Notes: generated by a model from the letters alone, not told the origin. A stretch of 64,000 nucleotides of DNA from Bdellovibrionales bacterium GWA2_49_15 (GCA_001769855.1 MEPP01000011.1:1-64000), one strand, 5' to 3'; shown: positions 43,884-53,847, counted from the first letter of the stretch. Translations and numbers: made by a program.

Positions 43884-44750
43884 ATCCAATACCATCGTGG
43901 GGTGAGTACCAGTTTGTTGTCCATTTATAAAATGGACGCACTGGCCATTTGCCCTCAATTCAAAACGTCCTTGGACTATTTCTTCTTCGTTAACCGGTGA
44001 GGTTATCGCACTCGCGCGGATGGCCGAGAGTGCTTGGATTTCCGGCACATTATAATTAACTTTGAGATTGTGAACATCGGCCGGATAGAGCTGCCTTTCG
44101 GTTTCATAACTTCCAAGTGACGGTCGCATAATGGATTCGTAGGTTGAGTATTCATGCCTCAGTCCTACAAAATGTCCCATCTCGTGGAGTAAAACAGAAG
44201 GGAGATCGTAGGAGGTAAAATCCTCTGTGTCAGAATTAAAGGTATAGTCGCGATAATTCAAAATAATGTCGGCGTGCTGGAGTTCCAGGTACTGTCCGCT
44301 TGCCGTTGACCGGCGAACGCCGAAAAACTGAGTAATTGCCAAGGCACCGGCCCCAACTTCCTCATACCAATTTAGGGATTTATAAATTCCCATCTCATCA
44401 TCAAAGTAAGATACGAGCTGAGTTTTTTGTCGATTGGCGACGATTGGGAAAGGGAGAGAATACAGGGTCTTGCCGGGGAGTGCGTTATTCCATTCCAAAG
44501 CGGCGTCGGTGTACCCATTTTGACCAGCACCAAAGTCTAAAATGGCTGCCAATTCACTGGCGATTTTAAGCGAAAGGCCATTTGTTAAGTGGGAATCATT
44601 CCATCGTAAAGGTAGCTCTTCTCCACCCCCGTACGGAGAATAGGAGGCGCGGGCCTTCATGACCGTTGTGGGGGGCGAGTCTTGCTGGCAACCCGCCAAG
44701 TTGAGGGTGAGAAATAGTCCGTAAATAGCGGGCAGGATTGCTTTTTTCAT
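43830..44750 (-). CDS. Matrixin-like metalloprotease lipoprotein
   Basis: The 306-residue product is a lipoprotein (LFLTLNLAGC, Cys21). It carries the metzincin zinc site LLHEMGHFVGLRH and a Met-turn (SIMRPSL), so it is a matrixin/M10-like protease. No pro-domain is obvious. The C-terminal 70 residues form an extra segment with one Cys (GQCVHFINGQQTGTHPTM). It is tethered in the envelope and probably acts on periplasmic or external protein. The gene converges on rplT with a 54-base overlap; the extreme C-terminus is thus encoded opposite rplT. Confidence 0.85.
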   Translation of the reverse strand: MKKAILPAIYGLFLTLNLAGCQQDSPPTTVMKARASYSPYGGGEELPLRWNDSHLTNGLSLKIASELAAILDFGAGQNGYTDAALEWNNALPGKTLYSLPFPIVANRQKTQLVSYFDDEMGIYKSLNWYEEVGAGALAITQFFGVRRSTASGQYLELQHADIILNYRDYTFNSDTEDFTSYDLPSVLLHEMGHFVGLRHEYSTYESIMRPSLGSYETERQLYPADVHNLKVNYNVPEIQALSAIRASAITSPVNEEEIVQGRFELRANGQCVHFINGQQTGTHPTMVLDLFYRIDHGLESIQIRRR

Positions 44751-44816
44751 ATCCGACTATACTTGTCGGACATGCGGCAGAGAACTTGACTAGTTTTGCG
44801 TGTAAATAAATATTAG

Positions 44817-45461
44817 TTACTTCTTTGATTTGTTATAATCCTCAAGAAACTGGGCCAAACCCTTATCAGTGAGGGGATGTCTGTAGAGGGCCTTCATCAC
44901 CGAAAATGGCATGGTTCCTACGTCGGCACCGGCCAAGGCACAGTCTCGGACGTGCATGGGGTGTCTGATGGAGGCGGCCAAAATTTGGGTTTCATATCCA
45001 TAGTTATCGAAGATAGTTCGGATTTCACGAATCAGCCCAATCCCGTCCTGGGACACATCATCTAAACGACCAACGAAGGGGGAGATGTAAGTGGCCCCTG
45101 CCTTGGCCGCCAGGAGGGCCTGAACAGGAGAAAAACAGAGAGTGACGTTAGTTTTGATTTTCTGTCCGGATAAAATTTTACAGGCGCTAATTCCCTGCTC
45201 AGTCAGTGGGAGTTTGATAACCACGTTGGGGTGAATGGCGGCCAGCTCTTCCGCCTCGTGAAGCATTCCCTTCACATCCATGGAAAGAACTTCAGCTGAA
45301 ATAGGGCCGTTGATAATGGAGGTGATTTCTTTAATGACATCTTTTTGCGTGCGCCCTGTCTTGGCGATGAGCGAGGGGTTGGTGGTGACCCCGTCGACGA
45401 TGCCCCACTCGGAAGCTGTTCTAATTTCCTCAACAATTCCTGTATCCAGAAAAAAAATCAT
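44817..45461 (-). CDS. tal: Transaldolase / fructose-6-phosphate aldolase family
   Basis: The protein of about 214 residues starts at ATG 45461 behind GAGGTG. It has the short (TalC-like) form: [54 protein letters not shown] with the Schiff-base Lys, and [20 protein letters not shown]. TalC-type proteins are transaldolases in most bacteria and fructose-6-phosphate aldolases in a few; the sequence does not fully separate these. It stands alone on the minus strand. Confidence 0.93.
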   Translation of the reverse strand: MIFFLDTGIVEEIRTASEWGIVDGVTTNPSLIAKTGRTQKDVIKEITSIINGPISAEVLSMDVKGMLHEAEELAAIHPNVVIKLPLTEQGISACKILSGQKIKTNVTLCFSPVQALLAAKAGATYISPFVGRLDDVSQDGIGLIREIRTIFDNYGYETQILAASIRHPMHVRDCALAGADVGTMPFSVMKALYRHPLTDKGLAQFLEDYNKSKK

Positions 45462-45565
45462 TGGGCACCTCATTTGTAGATTTGGATGCCCACAATTTAA
45501 CGAACTCGATGGAGTCCGTCTAGATGTTATAAAATTCTGTTATACTAGGAAGGTAGGTGCATACG

Positions 45566-46366
45566 ATGAAAATATATTTGTTTTCCATGATCTTGCTAGT
45601 GCTCCTTGTGAGAATCTTCTGTGGTGAGGCATTGGCCGTCGAGCGCGGTGGCTCACTGGCATCAGATGAAGAGTTTTATAAGAATGTTGATTCTTTTTAC
45701 GATTATAAGACGGATTACTCGCGCTTCCCCGGGCGCGTGAGCGATCGTGATGCCTCCGGCAATGTGGTTAAGGTTTCGACTGAAAATCGCAATGTAAAAT
45801 TTTTCAGGGCCGGCGATGCGGTTGAGTTTGAGGTGGCAAGTCTGGCGGGCAGTAAAACGCCTTGCGTGGGCAACCTGCGTGATATTGAGCCGGGCTATTT
45901 CGTCATGTTTGTAAAAGATTTTTACCCGTGCTGGGGAAAAGATGATTATTTTCGCCGAGGGGCCCAGCTGGATTTTCATGCCCCTATTCTGGCCGCCAGG
46001 GTCAAGGATGCCAGCATCTACCGGGTTTTGCTCCTCAAGAGGAAAAGAGATTTTTTACGGCAGATGAACGAGATTAATCATTTTGTGTGGTCTTACGATC
46101 AAAAAAGAGTGCAGCTTGCGGCCGAATTTGATCAGGAAATTGCCGAGCTGGAGAGAAAAAAGCAGAAGGCCATGGAATTTATGACCGCCAAAAAACGCGA
46201 TAGTATTATCAGTCAAAAAGAACTCGCCATGCGCATGGATCGCCTAGATAAAGATATTGAGTATTATCGAATTGAACGTCATGAGCTTCTCACCGATCGT
46301 TGGAATCTTGATCACGACCTTGGTATTCCGGTTGGAAAACGTCCCCAGGCCATGAAGGCCGAATAA
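45566..46366 (+). CDS. Secreted protein with C-terminal coiled coil
   Basis: From ATG 45566 the product has 266 residues. The signal peptide is MKIYLFSMILLVLLVRIFCG with mature start near VERGG. The middle region (VKFFRAGDAVEFEVASLAGS, EPGYFVMFVKDFYPCWGKDD) looks beta-rich with two Cys that could pair. The C-terminal 90 residues are charged helix (FDQEIAELERKKQKAMEFMT, AMRMDRLDKDIEYYRIERHE), probably a coiled coil. It converges on the phospholipase D gene with a one-base gap. I recognise no family. Confidence 0.7.
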   Translation: MKIYLFSMILLVLLVRIFCGEALAVERGGSLASDEEFYKNVDSFYDYKTDYSRFPGRVSDRDASGNVVKVSTENRNVKFFRAGDAVEFEVASLAGSKTPCVGNLRDIEPGYFVMFVKDFYPCWGKDDYFRRGAQLDFHAPILAARVKDASIYRVLLLKRKRDFLRQMNEINHFVWSYDQKRVQLAAEFDQEIAELERKKQKAMEFMTAKKRDSIISQKELAMRMDRLDKDIEYYRIERHELLTDRWNLDHDLGIPVGKRPQAMKAE

Positions 46367-46367
46367 C

Positions 46368-47582
46368 TTATTGAAGCGGCCTTGTCTTGGAGTGTGCGGT
46401 ATAAAAAGCATACAGAATCAAGCCAAATTGATAGGCCAAAAAATTTCGAATCCTTGAAAAATAATTTCCCTGCTGATTGAAGGATACCGCATCCATGGGG
46501 GTGGATTTATTGATAATAGTGTCAAAAAAATTCATGCGGAAATTTTCGACGACGGTTTCATCTGTAGTTTCTATATTGGCTTCGACATTGAAGAACTGGG
46601 AGGTGAAGTGAAAATTGTAAGAGCCAAGAGTCAGCCATTTTTGATCCACCATGAGGGCCTTGCCATGCAAAATATTCTTATGAATGGTATAAACATTACT
46701 ACCATTTTTTAAAATTCTTTCCAGAAAATGGAAGGAGGCCCACCTGACCCAGGAGACATCACTTTGCTCACTGACAACAAGGGTGACCTTGACCCCTCGC
46801 TTACAGGCCCTTGATAGAAGATGGAGAAAGTACTGATCGGGAAAAAAGTAGGCACTGACGATGAGAATTTCCTCCTTGGCATTTTTAAGTGCATGAGTGA
46901 TGCGTTTTGAGATATCACGCAGACCTCTTTGCCCATCTTGGAAAAGAATCCTGAAAGGCATCTGCGGTTTCAACCATGGTTTTGCGAATTTATAAAAGGG
47001 CGTAATCATATTTGAATGCTGGAGTTCCTTGATGGCCGTTTCAATCTCATAGAGTTGGTCGGACTCCAGATAGATGCCGTAGTCGTGCCACACATTGTTG
47101 GGACTACCCAGGTAGTGACTCCCCAGGTTGAACCCCCCAATAATGATTTTGGTATGATCGAAAAGAAATAATTTATGATGGGCCCGGCGTCCTGCTTCTA
47201 CAAAAGAATGATCAAAGGGAGGGTTGAACTGCACCCACTCAATCCCACTCTGCGCGCATAAGGCCTGACGATCGGGCGACAACATGTTTGTGCCGATGGC
47301 ATCAGTCATCAAGGTGACGGAAACACCATTTTGGGCCTGGCGTGCCAGAGCATGAATGACGGTGTTTCCAACATCGTCTTCCTTTAGACTATAAATGTGG
47401 ATGATGATTGAGCTTTTTGCCTGCTCGATCAGAGTTAGGAGCTTGGACAGTAACTGAGCACCGGCGACAAAAAACTCTATCGAATCGGCTTCGAGGTATT
47501 GCCCGTCATAGGGAAATTGGCGGAGGTCTTTTTTTTTGAAATAGGCCTGTAAACGCTCTTTGAACAATTGCGTAGTGGTCAT
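46368..47582 (-). CDS. Phospholipase D-superfamily protein, cardiolipin synthase-like
   Basis: From ATG 47582 the protein has about 404 residues (32 earlier codons are open but overlap the recombinase gene). Two HKD motifs are present: AHHKLFLFDHTKIIIGGFN and LHGKALMVDQKWLTLGSYN. Each has H-x-K-x4-D. Bacterial members make cardiolipin or cleave phospholipids or nucleic acid. No N-terminal membrane segments are seen, although a C-terminal stretch (FLAYQFGLILYAFYTAH) may associate with membrane. It follows the recombinase-like gene by 4 bases, which suggests co-translation. Confidence 0.88.
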   Translation of the reverse strand: MTTTQLFKERLQAYFKKKDLRQFPYDGQYLEADSIEFFVAGAQLLSKLLTLIEQAKSSIIIHIYSLKEDDVGNTVIHALARQAQNGVSVTLMTDAIGTNMLSPDRQALCAQSGIEWVQFNPPFDHSFVEAGRRAHHKLFLFDHTKIIIGGFNLGSHYLGSPNNVWHDYGIYLESDQLYEIETAIKELQHSNMITPFYKFAKPWLKPQMPFRILFQDGQRGLRDISKRITHALKNAKEEILIVSAYFFPDQYFLHLLSRACKRGVKVTLVVSEQSDVSWVRWASFHFLERILKNGSNVYTIHKNILHGKALMVDQKWLTLGSYNFHFTSQFFNVEANIETTDETVVENFRMNFFDTIINKSTPMDAVSFNQQGNYFSRIRNFLAYQFGLILYAFYTAHSKTRPLQ

Positions 47583-47586
47583 GGGG

Positions 47587-48642
47587 TCATTGTGAAATGT
47601 ACTCGGAATAGATGTCAAACAGAGTATTATCATCATAGCAAAATTGAGATGCCCGCATCTTATATTGAGCAAGATCATAGGAAGGTGCCACGCCCAACCA
47701 TTCCTTAATCAGTGAGTCGGAGTGTCCTTGATTGATCCATTTCATAACGGTGGCCTGGCGCAACGATTTGGGGGTCATCTGAATAAGGAGCCGGGAACGA
47801 TATTCTTCCATGACAATTTCAAGCCCACGGGGAGAAAGACCGCCACGCAGGATCTTATAGGGATTGGCATTAAAGAGCAGACAAGTAAATTCAACCTGAG
47901 AGAGGGCCTTCATGGGTGTCAGGGCCTTCAGATAATTTTCGTAAACGGGTTTAAAACTTATTGGGAGCGGCACTGAATAGGGGTCCCGTCGCCATGGTCT
48001 GACTAAAACGCGGATCTCATGACCGGTGAGAATCAAATCCTCCTGCTGCATTTCTGACAGATCGCTCACTTTGAGGCCAGCGCCATAGATGAGAAGAAAG
48101 ATGACTTGGTTACGCTTGGCCATGAGGGCCGACATCGGGTTTGGGTCAGAAGCTTCCTCCATGAGACAATGCCACAGTGTCTTAATCTCACTGAAAGATG
48201 CAGGCCGAGGAATATCCAGAAATTTGGGCGAGGTTGGAATCTTTCGGACGGGATTGTCGGGAAACAGACCTTTAGTCACCAGCGAGTCAAAAAAGATTCG
48301 CAGGGTTTGCACGCGACGCCGGCGAGAATTATCTGAGGTATATTTCTTCTGTAAAAATTTTCCGTACTCTAAAACAGCGTCGAGGCCAAAACCTAAAAAA
48401 CCGGCATGGCCGCACTGGTTTTCCAGGTACTCGCTGAAACAATCTAGGTCGGTCCGGTAGTTCTTTAGGGTGTTTTTGCTACGATCCTTACGTCCGAGTT
48501 CGTTTAAAAATTCTTCTTTGAACTGGTTAAAATTGAGCGCGTTTATGCCTCGATGTTGACCAGCTTGAGGGATTTGGGATGGAGCTTCTCCCTCAATAAT
48601 TTTGCTGTGATCGCTGTCAGAGATGACCATATTTATAACCAC
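47587..48642 (-). CDS. Tyrosine recombinase-like protein with altered catalytic residues
   Basis: The 351-residue protein has XerC/D architecture: a SAM-like N-domain (FLNELGRKDRSKNTLKNYRT) and a catalytic domain (VIFLLIYGAGLKVSDLSEMQ). Active-site residues differ from the consensus: the first Arg (GLRxSEL) is Lys, the HxLRH motif reads KSLRQ, and the later His/Trp is Val, while Tyr remains in APSYDLAQYKM. It may be a degenerate or inactive Xer relative. XerC and XerD proper would be elsewhere. A start at 48630 is also possible. The phospholipase D gene follows 4 bases downstream. Confidence 0.75.
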   Translation of the reverse strand: MVINMVISDSDHSKIIEGEAPSQIPQAGQHRGINALNFNQFKEEFLNELGRKDRSKNTLKNYRTDLDCFSEYLENQCGHAGFLGFGLDAVLEYGKFLQKKYTSDNSRRRRVQTLRIFFDSLVTKGLFPDNPVRKIPTSPKFLDIPRPASFSEIKTLWHCLMEEASDPNPMSALMAKRNQVIFLLIYGAGLKVSDLSEMQQEDLILTGHEIRVLVRPWRRDPYSVPLPISFKPVYENYLKALTPMKALSQVEFTCLLFNANPYKILRGGLSPRGLEIVMEEYRSRLLIQMTPKSLRQATVMKWINQGHSDSLIKEWLGVAPSYDLAQYKMRASQFCYDDNTLFDIYSEYISQ

Positions 48643-48657
48643 TTAGTGACTAAAGTG
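48640..48657. promoter_or_regulatory. Dyad upstream of the recombinase-like gene
   Basis: CACTTAGTGACTAAAGTG is an imperfect palindrome directly at the 5' end of the recombinase-like gene. It could bind a dimeric regulator or be a self-recognition site. A small hairpin (CAAATC/GATTTG) lies 20 bases further. Confidence 0.35.
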
Positions 48658-48840
48658 CTCGGATGATTGCAAATCTTCAGGATTTGTAAGTACAGAAGAG
48701 AGAGTACCTAAGCTTGTCTATTTTAACAATCGCTTCAGCTTAGGCAAATGAGGGAAAAGCGCTGTTGCTATTTGAAAAAAGCGATGATATGGTGCGTGAA
48801 ATTTGAATAGAAGTTTGATTACTAGTAGACGACCTTTAAT

Positions 48841-48860
48841 GCCCCTCCATAGGGTGGGGC
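48841..48860 (+). promoter_or_regulatory. Hairpin masking the rnc ribosome-binding site
   Basis: GCCCC at 48841-48845 pairs with GGGGC at 48856-48860 and the stem may extend past a mismatch. The 3' arm contains the GGGTGGGG sequence used as the ribosome-binding site. In E. coli, rnc mRNA is destabilised when RNase III cuts a leader hairpin; a similar autoregulation is plausible. Confidence 0.45.
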
Positions 48861-49691
48861 GTGGAAATTAAAATGCAGAAATTGCATGACCTTTTCCATT
48901 ATCATTTTTCGGGCCAGATGGCCGAAAAAATTTGCAACGGTTCATCTCTTGATGACGTTGTGAAATTCGTTATCTCTCTCCCCAAAATTGCCGCTCTAGA
49001 GACAAACCTAGGCCACGTTTTTCACGATAAGCGCCTGCTCGTGACCGCCTTGATTCATCCCTCCTTAGGTAATGAGGCAGGAGTTTTACAAAAGGTGAAT
49101 TACCAACGCTTGGAGTTCTTGGGCGATAGTGTCTTGAGTCTTCTTTTGGCCGAAAAACTTTTTCTTGAGTATCCCGAAAATTCCGAAGGCGAGTTATCGA
49201 AAATGCGCGCCCACTTGGCCGGGCAGGCCATGGTTGCCCAGCTCGGTTTTGGAATGCAGCTCGCGGACTTTCTCATTTTTGGGAAGGGCACCTCTCTCCA
49301 ATTGGAAACGACCCAGAATCCGCCGAAGGGGCTGGTGAGGGCCGTTGCTGATGGGGTGGAAGCTATCTTAGGGGCGGCCTTTATCGATGCTGGGCTGCTC
49401 GTGGCCAAGGCGGTCTTTGAAAAATTTACCGAGGCGTATGCATTGACCTATCAGAAAGATTATTTAGATATGGCGACCTTTAATGAGTTCGACCCAAAAT
49501 CGCGATTACAAGAAAAATGTCTGACTGCCTATAAGGTATTGCCTATTTATGATTGCCGGACGAGTGATGATGTTCTGGTGTGCGATCTCATCATCAACGG
49601 CCAATTGGCAGGACAGGGGCAAGGACTGAGTAAGAAGGAAGCTGAGCAAAATGCGGCCCGTGAGGCGCTGGCAAATATGTTTAAAAGTTAA
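48861..49691 (+). CDS. rnc: Ribonuclease III
   Basis: RNase III cuts double-stranded RNA in rRNA precursors and mRNAs. The product has 276 residues from GTG 48861 (ATG at 48873 is an alternative). The nuclease motif is YQRLEFLGDSVLSLLLAEKL with the metal-binding Glu/Asp; a second acidic site is VADGVEAILGAAFID. The C-terminal double-stranded RNA-binding domain has FDPKSRLQEKCLTAY and GQGLSKKEAEQNAAREAL. An N-terminal 45-residue extension precedes the nuclease fold. era follows after 24 bases, the usual pairing. Confidence 0.96.
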   Translation: MEIKMQKLHDLFHYHFSGQMAEKICNGSSLDDVVKFVISLPKIAALETNLGHVFHDKRLLVTALIHPSLGNEAGVLQKVNYQRLEFLGDSVLSLLLAEKLFLEYPENSEGELSKMRAHLAGQAMVAQLGFGMQLADFLIFGKGTSLQLETTQNPPKGLVRAVADGVEAILGAAFIDAGLLVAKAVFEKFTEAYALTYQKDYLDMATFNEFDPKSRLQEKCLTAYKVLPIYDCRTSDDVLVCDLIINGQLAGQGQGLSKKEAEQNAAREALANMFKS

Positions 49692-49715
49692 CGATAAAAA
49701 CGAAGAGGGAACGTT

Positions 49716-50720
49716 ATGTTAATTGAACACCAACATCCGAAGAATAAGTCCATTACGGTCGCCGTTGTCGGCGCTCCCAATGTCGGGAAAAGTACTCTCA
49801 TTAACTCCTTAATGGGTACAGATTTGAGCATCGTCTCAGATCGGCCACAGACGACGCGTAATAACTTTCATTGCGTGGTCAACGTGGATCGGACAGAAAT
49901 TATTTTTGTGGATACGCCGGGGCTGCATCGCTCGGGGCATGAGATAAACAAGCGCATGAATCAGCAGGCACGGGAAGGTGCCGAGAGTGTTGATCTGAAC
50001 TTATTACTGATTGATTTAACCGGGGAAGTTTTGAAGCAAATTGTGGAATTTGCCGATCTTTTTCAGGGCGAGCTGGGGAAAACATGGCTGGTTTTTACCA
50101 AGTCCGATCTGCTTCCGAGGGCGGATGAATTGCCCTTGACCATGGTTTTTGAAAAGGCCAAAACCATTATTCCGGCACTTGAGCGCTTTTTCTATATCAG
50201 TGCGACTGACGGTACAAATGTCAATGAGGTTGTGGGCGCTCTTTGTGATGAGGCACCCAGCGCTCCCCATCGATACGAAGAGGGGGAAATCTCCAATAAA
50301 AGTGAACGCTTTTTTGTCACAGAATTTATTCGCGAGCAGGCCTTCCAGCTTTTGAAAGAGGAACTCCCCTACGAAGTTGCCGTGACCATCGACGAGTATA
50401 AGGACTTACGCGGCCAGGATGAGAGTGGGAGAAAAAGTAAAATGTCGTCCATGATTTCGGCCTCTATCCACGTGAATCGTCCCAGTCAGCGTGCCATCGT
50501 CATCGGCTCTGGCGGCAGCATGATCAAAACTATTGGCACTCGTGCCCGGCAAAAGATTGAAGCAATGGTGGGCGGACAGGTGCATTTGAATCTTCACGTG
50601 AAAGTCACGCCGAAATGGTTTAAAAATAACTTTATCTTGGAAGAAATTGGTTTACCACGCGCCCAGGACAGCGCCCGCGTTTGGAGACAGCCGAGTCAAA
50701 ACAGCGAGGCCAGGTCATGA
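49716..50720 (+). CDS. era: GTPase Era
   Basis: Era binds the 3' end of 16S rRNA and assists 30S maturation. The 334-residue product has the G1 motif [17 protein letters not shown]2 [12 protein letters not shown]3 VDTPGLH and G4 FTKSDLL. The C-terminal KH domain includes [20 protein letters not shown] with the GxxG loop. The end is extended ([20 protein letters not shown]). It overlaps der by ATGA, so translation is coupled. It follows rnc. Confidence 0.96.
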   Translation: MLIEHQHPKNKSITVAVVGAPNVGKSTLINSLMGTDLSIVSDRPQTTRNNFHCVVNVDRTEIIFVDTPGLHRSGHEINKRMNQQAREGAESVDLNLLLIDLTGEVLKQIVEFADLFQGELGKTWLVFTKSDLLPRADELPLTMVFEKAKTIIPALERFFYISATDGTNVNEVVGALCDEAPSAPHRYEEGEISNKSERFFVTEFIREQAFQLLKEELPYEVAVTIDEYKDLRGQDESGRKSKMSSMISASIHVNRPSQRAIVIGSGGSMIKTIGTRARQKIEAMVGGQVHLNLHVKVTPKWFKNNFILEEIGLPRAQDSARVWRQPSQNSEARS

Positions 50721-52525
50721 TTATCGACACACCAAAAAATACCGCGAACCGGGCCTATGTGGTTTCCCTCATTGGGCGCCCCAATGTGGGCAAGAGTTCT
50801 ATTTTTAATAGTCTCTTGGGAAAAGGACAAAAGGCCATCACCTACGATATGCCGGGAGTGACCCGCGATCGCCATTATGATTTTTTGTCCTTGGATGAGC
50901 TGGGCGGCCAGACAAAAATTGACTGTATTTTAGTCGATACCGGTGGCTTTTATCCTGCCATGAAGCGTGAGATTGTCGATCACGCCGATAAGGCGCAAGT
51001 GTTTTTTAAGGCCATGGTGGAGCAAGGTGAGGAGGCCATTCGCGAGTCGGACATGGTTTTGCTGGTGGTGGATATCCGCGAAGGACTCTTGCCCTATGAT
51101 GAGATGATTGTGCGTTATCTGCGGGAACAGCAAAAAAAGTTCTGGCTGGTGGTGAACAAGTACGACCACGACAATCTCGAAGCTAGTATCTATGATTTCT
51201 ACACGCTCGGTGTGGAGGAAGAAAATTTATTTAAGGTCTCCGCCGCCCATGGGCGCGGGATTCAGACCCTGCGCGAGGAGCTTCAGCGCCAGGGCCTCAA
51301 ATTTTTTGAGAGTCGGGACAAGTCGACTGAACTTGAGAAAGGAATTACCCCTCGTGAACAGGTAGTTGGCCGCGCGGCCATCGTCGGATTGCCGAATGCC
51401 GGAAAGTCGACACTGCTGAACGCACTCGTCGGAATGAAGCGCGCCCTGGTAAGTGACATTGCAGGGACAACCGTTGATCCGATTGAGGCCTATTTTGATT
51501 TGTTTTTCGGCGAGAAGGCGGCCTTGCTGGAAGTGGAAAAGCAAACCTATGGCATGAATCTTCTTTTTCAAGAGTACGAGATGTTTCGTCAGAATAACCC
51601 TGAGGTCTATCGGAAGCTGGAGGCCCTGGACAGCGACGATCCGTTTCAAGCGCCCTCCGAGATGATGGAAGAAAGCGACGACATTGACTGCACCGAGGAA
51701 AGCCCGGAGATCTCACCGGCCCGAACTCAGGAACTCTACAAAACTCTCTTTGATGAACCTATTATGGATGAGTCCAGCGTGGCAGAGAGTGAGGACCCGA
51801 CAGGGGAAACTTACTGGCGCTCTGTTCATCTCGTGGACACGGCCGGGATTCGGCAGAAGGCCAATATTGACGAGGAAGTGGAAGAGCAGAGCGTCTTTCG
51901 CGCCCTACGCTGTATTACGGAAAGTGATGTGGTGATTTATTTGATTGATACGTCCAAAGGCTTTTCCCACCAGGATCGTCATTTGATCGCTCTGGCACTG
52001 GAAAAAGGGAAATCGGTCATTTTGGGGCTCAATAAATTTGATCTCGTGCTCAAGAAATATCGAGATGCCAAGGAGAGGAGAGAATATTTAGAAACCCTCA
52101 CTTGTACCATTCCATGGATTAGTTATTGCGATGTAATTCCTCTCACGGCCATTCACAGTCGCGGCCTTGGTCGTTTGAGACAGTCCCTGGTGAGAACCTT
52201 TTTGAGTCGTAAGGTAAAAATCCCGACAGGGGAGTTGAATCGCGCTTTCCTGGAATTGTGCGATCGCCATCCCGCTCGTCTGAAGGGCAAGTCGGAACTG
52301 AAAATTAAATACGCAACCATGGTCAAAGGCAATCCGCCAACCATTCTCCTTTTCGTTAATCGTTCGAAGGGAATTCCCGAGCAGTACAAGCGCTATTTAA
52401 AGAATGGTCTGCGTGAAATTTTTCGCTTAAGAAACACGCCGGTTCATCTTGTGTTCCGTTGCAGTAGCGACCTGTCGAAGAGAATGCGCGAGGTGGCCCC
52501 GACGGTTCATGCTACCAACTCATGA
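50717..52525 (+). CDS. der: GTPase Der with large insertion in the second G domain
   Basis: Der (EngA) has tandem GTPase domains and a KH-like end, and acts in 50S assembly. From ATG 50717 the product has 602 residues, against about 440-490 for most Der. The first domain has [16 protein letters not shown] and VVNKYDHD. The second has [22 protein letters not shown], then an insertion of about 100 residues (roughly 262-366) rich in Glu/Asp (for example [13 protein letters not shown]) before [24 protein letters not shown] is the second G4. The C-terminal domain is normal ([20 protein letters not shown]). It overlaps era. Confidence 0.94.
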   Translation: MIIDTPKNTANRAYVVSLIGRPNVGKSSIFNSLLGKGQKAITYDMPGVTRDRHYDFLSLDELGGQTKIDCILVDTGGFYPAMKREIVDHADKAQVFFKAMVEQGEEAIRESDMVLLVVDIREGLLPYDEMIVRYLREQQKKFWLVVNKYDHDNLEASIYDFYTLGVEEENLFKVSAAHGRGIQTLREELQRQGLKFFESRDKSTELEKGITPREQVVGRAAIVGLPNAGKSTLLNALVGMKRALVSDIAGTTVDPIEAYFDLFFGEKAALLEVEKQTYGMNLLFQEYEMFRQNNPEVYRKLEALDSDDPFQAPSEMMEESDDIDCTEESPEISPARTQELYKTLFDEPIMDESSVAESEDPTGETYWRSVHLVDTAGIRQKANIDEEVEEQSVFRALRCITESDVVIYLIDTSKGFSHQDRHLIALALEKGKSVILGLNKFDLVLKKYRDAKERREYLETLTCTIPWISYCDVIPLTAIHSRGLGRLRQSLVRTFLSRKVKIPTGELNRAFLELCDRHPARLKGKSELKIKYATMVKGNPPTILLFVNRSKGIPEQYKRYLKNGLREIFRLRNTPVHLVFRCSSDLSKRMREVAPTVHATNS

Positions 52526-53318
52526 CATAGCTGACCATGGTGGAATAGACATTTCCGGTTAGGTCCTCATAACCATAGCCGTTGTCATTTATCGGGGCGA
52601 ATTTCTGAGTGTACTTATCGAAGAAGTTTACCGTGTGATAAAGAAGCTCGACTCCGATGTAGGATTCTCTGAGTTTAATGGGGAATTCCAGGCCAAAGCC
52701 AGCGGAAAATCCCAATCCACCGCCAGTATCGTCTGCTAGCTGACTTTGATCGACGTATTTATTGGTTAAATACCAGTACTCTAAACGGCCGGCGAAGTAG
52801 GGATTGGAGTAGGTGATCGCGGTCCCAAGATTCGCTGTATCCATATAATAACGATAGGCCATGTACACTCGCATAGCACTGATGCTGATGAAGCCAGGGG
52901 GATTGGTTCTGAAGTTGTTAACTGGTTCTCCGATAAACATAGAGTGCTTGCTATATTCCAGTCCGAGTCCAAAGGAAGTTTGAAAGTCATTAAACCAATA
53001 GACGCCGATTCCGTAGGTGGGGGGATCATTTTCGTAGGCGGCACCGCGATTGCCATCAAAAGAGGTGAGTCCAAGAGCGAGGGCAAAGGAGAAAAAACGG
53101 CCATAGCGATAAAATCGCTCATCCTCGGCCATATGGGCACCCAAGATATCTTCGTTGAAATCGCTAAAGATATCACTGCCACCATCGAGATCGTCATCTT
53201 GAATATCAGAACTTAACCCACCGGACTGGGAATACCCAACGCCAGGATGCGCAAGGACGAGACCCAGAAGAAGGAATTGGAAGAAGATATGTCTAAAAAA
53301 ATAACGCATTTTTTTCAT
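52512..53318 (-). CDS. Outer-membrane beta-barrel candidate
   Basis: The 268-residue product has a signal peptide ([20 protein letters not shown] region) and an acidic N-terminal patch ([20 protein letters not shown]). The rest alternates hydrophobic and polar residues with Gly/Tyr/Phe ([52 protein letters not shown]), typical of outer-membrane beta-barrels. It ends SMVSYVMSW-like with a terminal aromatic residue. It overlaps the der stop by 14 bases and is co-oriented with the barrel-like gene at 53320, one base downstream of that gene. Specific function is unknown. Confidence 0.7.
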   Translation of the reverse strand: MKKMRYFFRHIFFQFLLLGLVLAHPGVGYSQSGGLSSDIQDDDLDGGSDIFSDFNEDILGAHMAEDERFYRYGRFFSFALALGLTSFDGNRGAAYENDPPTYGIGVYWFNDFQTSFGLGLEYSKHSMFIGEPVNNFRTNPPGFISISAMRVYMAYRYYMDTANLGTAITYSNPYFAGRLEYWYLTNKYVDQSQLADDTGGGLGFSAGFGLEFPIKLRESYIGVELLYHTVNFFDKYTQKFAPINDNGYGYEDLTGNVYSTMVSYVMSW

Positions 53319-53319
53319 G

Positions 53320-53847
53320 CTATAAGTAAAAGTGTATGGCCGCAGTCACAAAATGATATCCCACTGTTTCAATGACGAGCTCATCTATCTTATTCATACT
53401 CGCGCCAAACTCAAAGCTAAAACCCAGACTTTCTAGGCCCTGAAAGGTAAATTCTGAGCCAAGGGTAAAGTCGAGTTGGAAGCCACTGCCATCATTGCCG
53501 GGAGACTTTCGTTTCAAAAGGGCGCCCATACTCGATACATAAAAGGAAAGTTGTGGCTCATCGTAGATAATTTTATAAATCTTGAGACCTGCGGCATATC
53601 CTCCACCCGTATTGCTGGTTGAAACTCCAAAGAGGCCGCCGATGGCAAAGGTCGGGTCATTTAATATTTTAAAGGATATGGCGGGAAGGTCTGTGGCAAT
53701 TTGATTGCTTGTCCCAATTCCCATTCGACCTACGTTATCCCTTGCCTCACTCACTGGGCCGAAGAGAAAGGTGCTGAGGAACAAGGAGCTAATCATTGCA
53801 AAACTTTGCCATTGTGGGATAGAATTTGACGTTTTCTTTGTGACCAT
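53320..53847 (-). CDS. Small outer-membrane beta-barrel candidate
   Basis: The 175-residue product has a signal-like N-terminus (MISSLFLSTFLFGPVSEARD; the actual start may be Met18 of the open frame). Amphipathic strands follow (GGLFGVSTSNTGGGYAAGLK, GSEFTFQGLESLGFSFEFGA), with a C-terminal HFVTAAIHFYL ending in an aromatic and Leu. This fits a small barrel. It is paired with the larger barrel gene at 52512, which starts one base after its stop. The function is unknown. Confidence 0.65.
   Translation of the reverse strand: MVTKKTSNSIPQWQSFAMISSLFLSTFLFGPVSEARDNVGRMGIGTSNQIATDLPAISFKILNDPTFAIGGLFGVSTSNTGGGYAAGLKIYKIIYDEPQLSFYVSSMGALLKRKSPGNDGSGFQLDFTLGSEFTFQGLESLGFSFEFGASMNKIDELVIETVGYHFVTAAIHFYL

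Noticed and set aside
51227-51716. Minus-strand frames opposite the der insertion
   Set aside because: They arise from codon bias of der; the plus-strand frame is continuous with the conserved second G domain on both sides.
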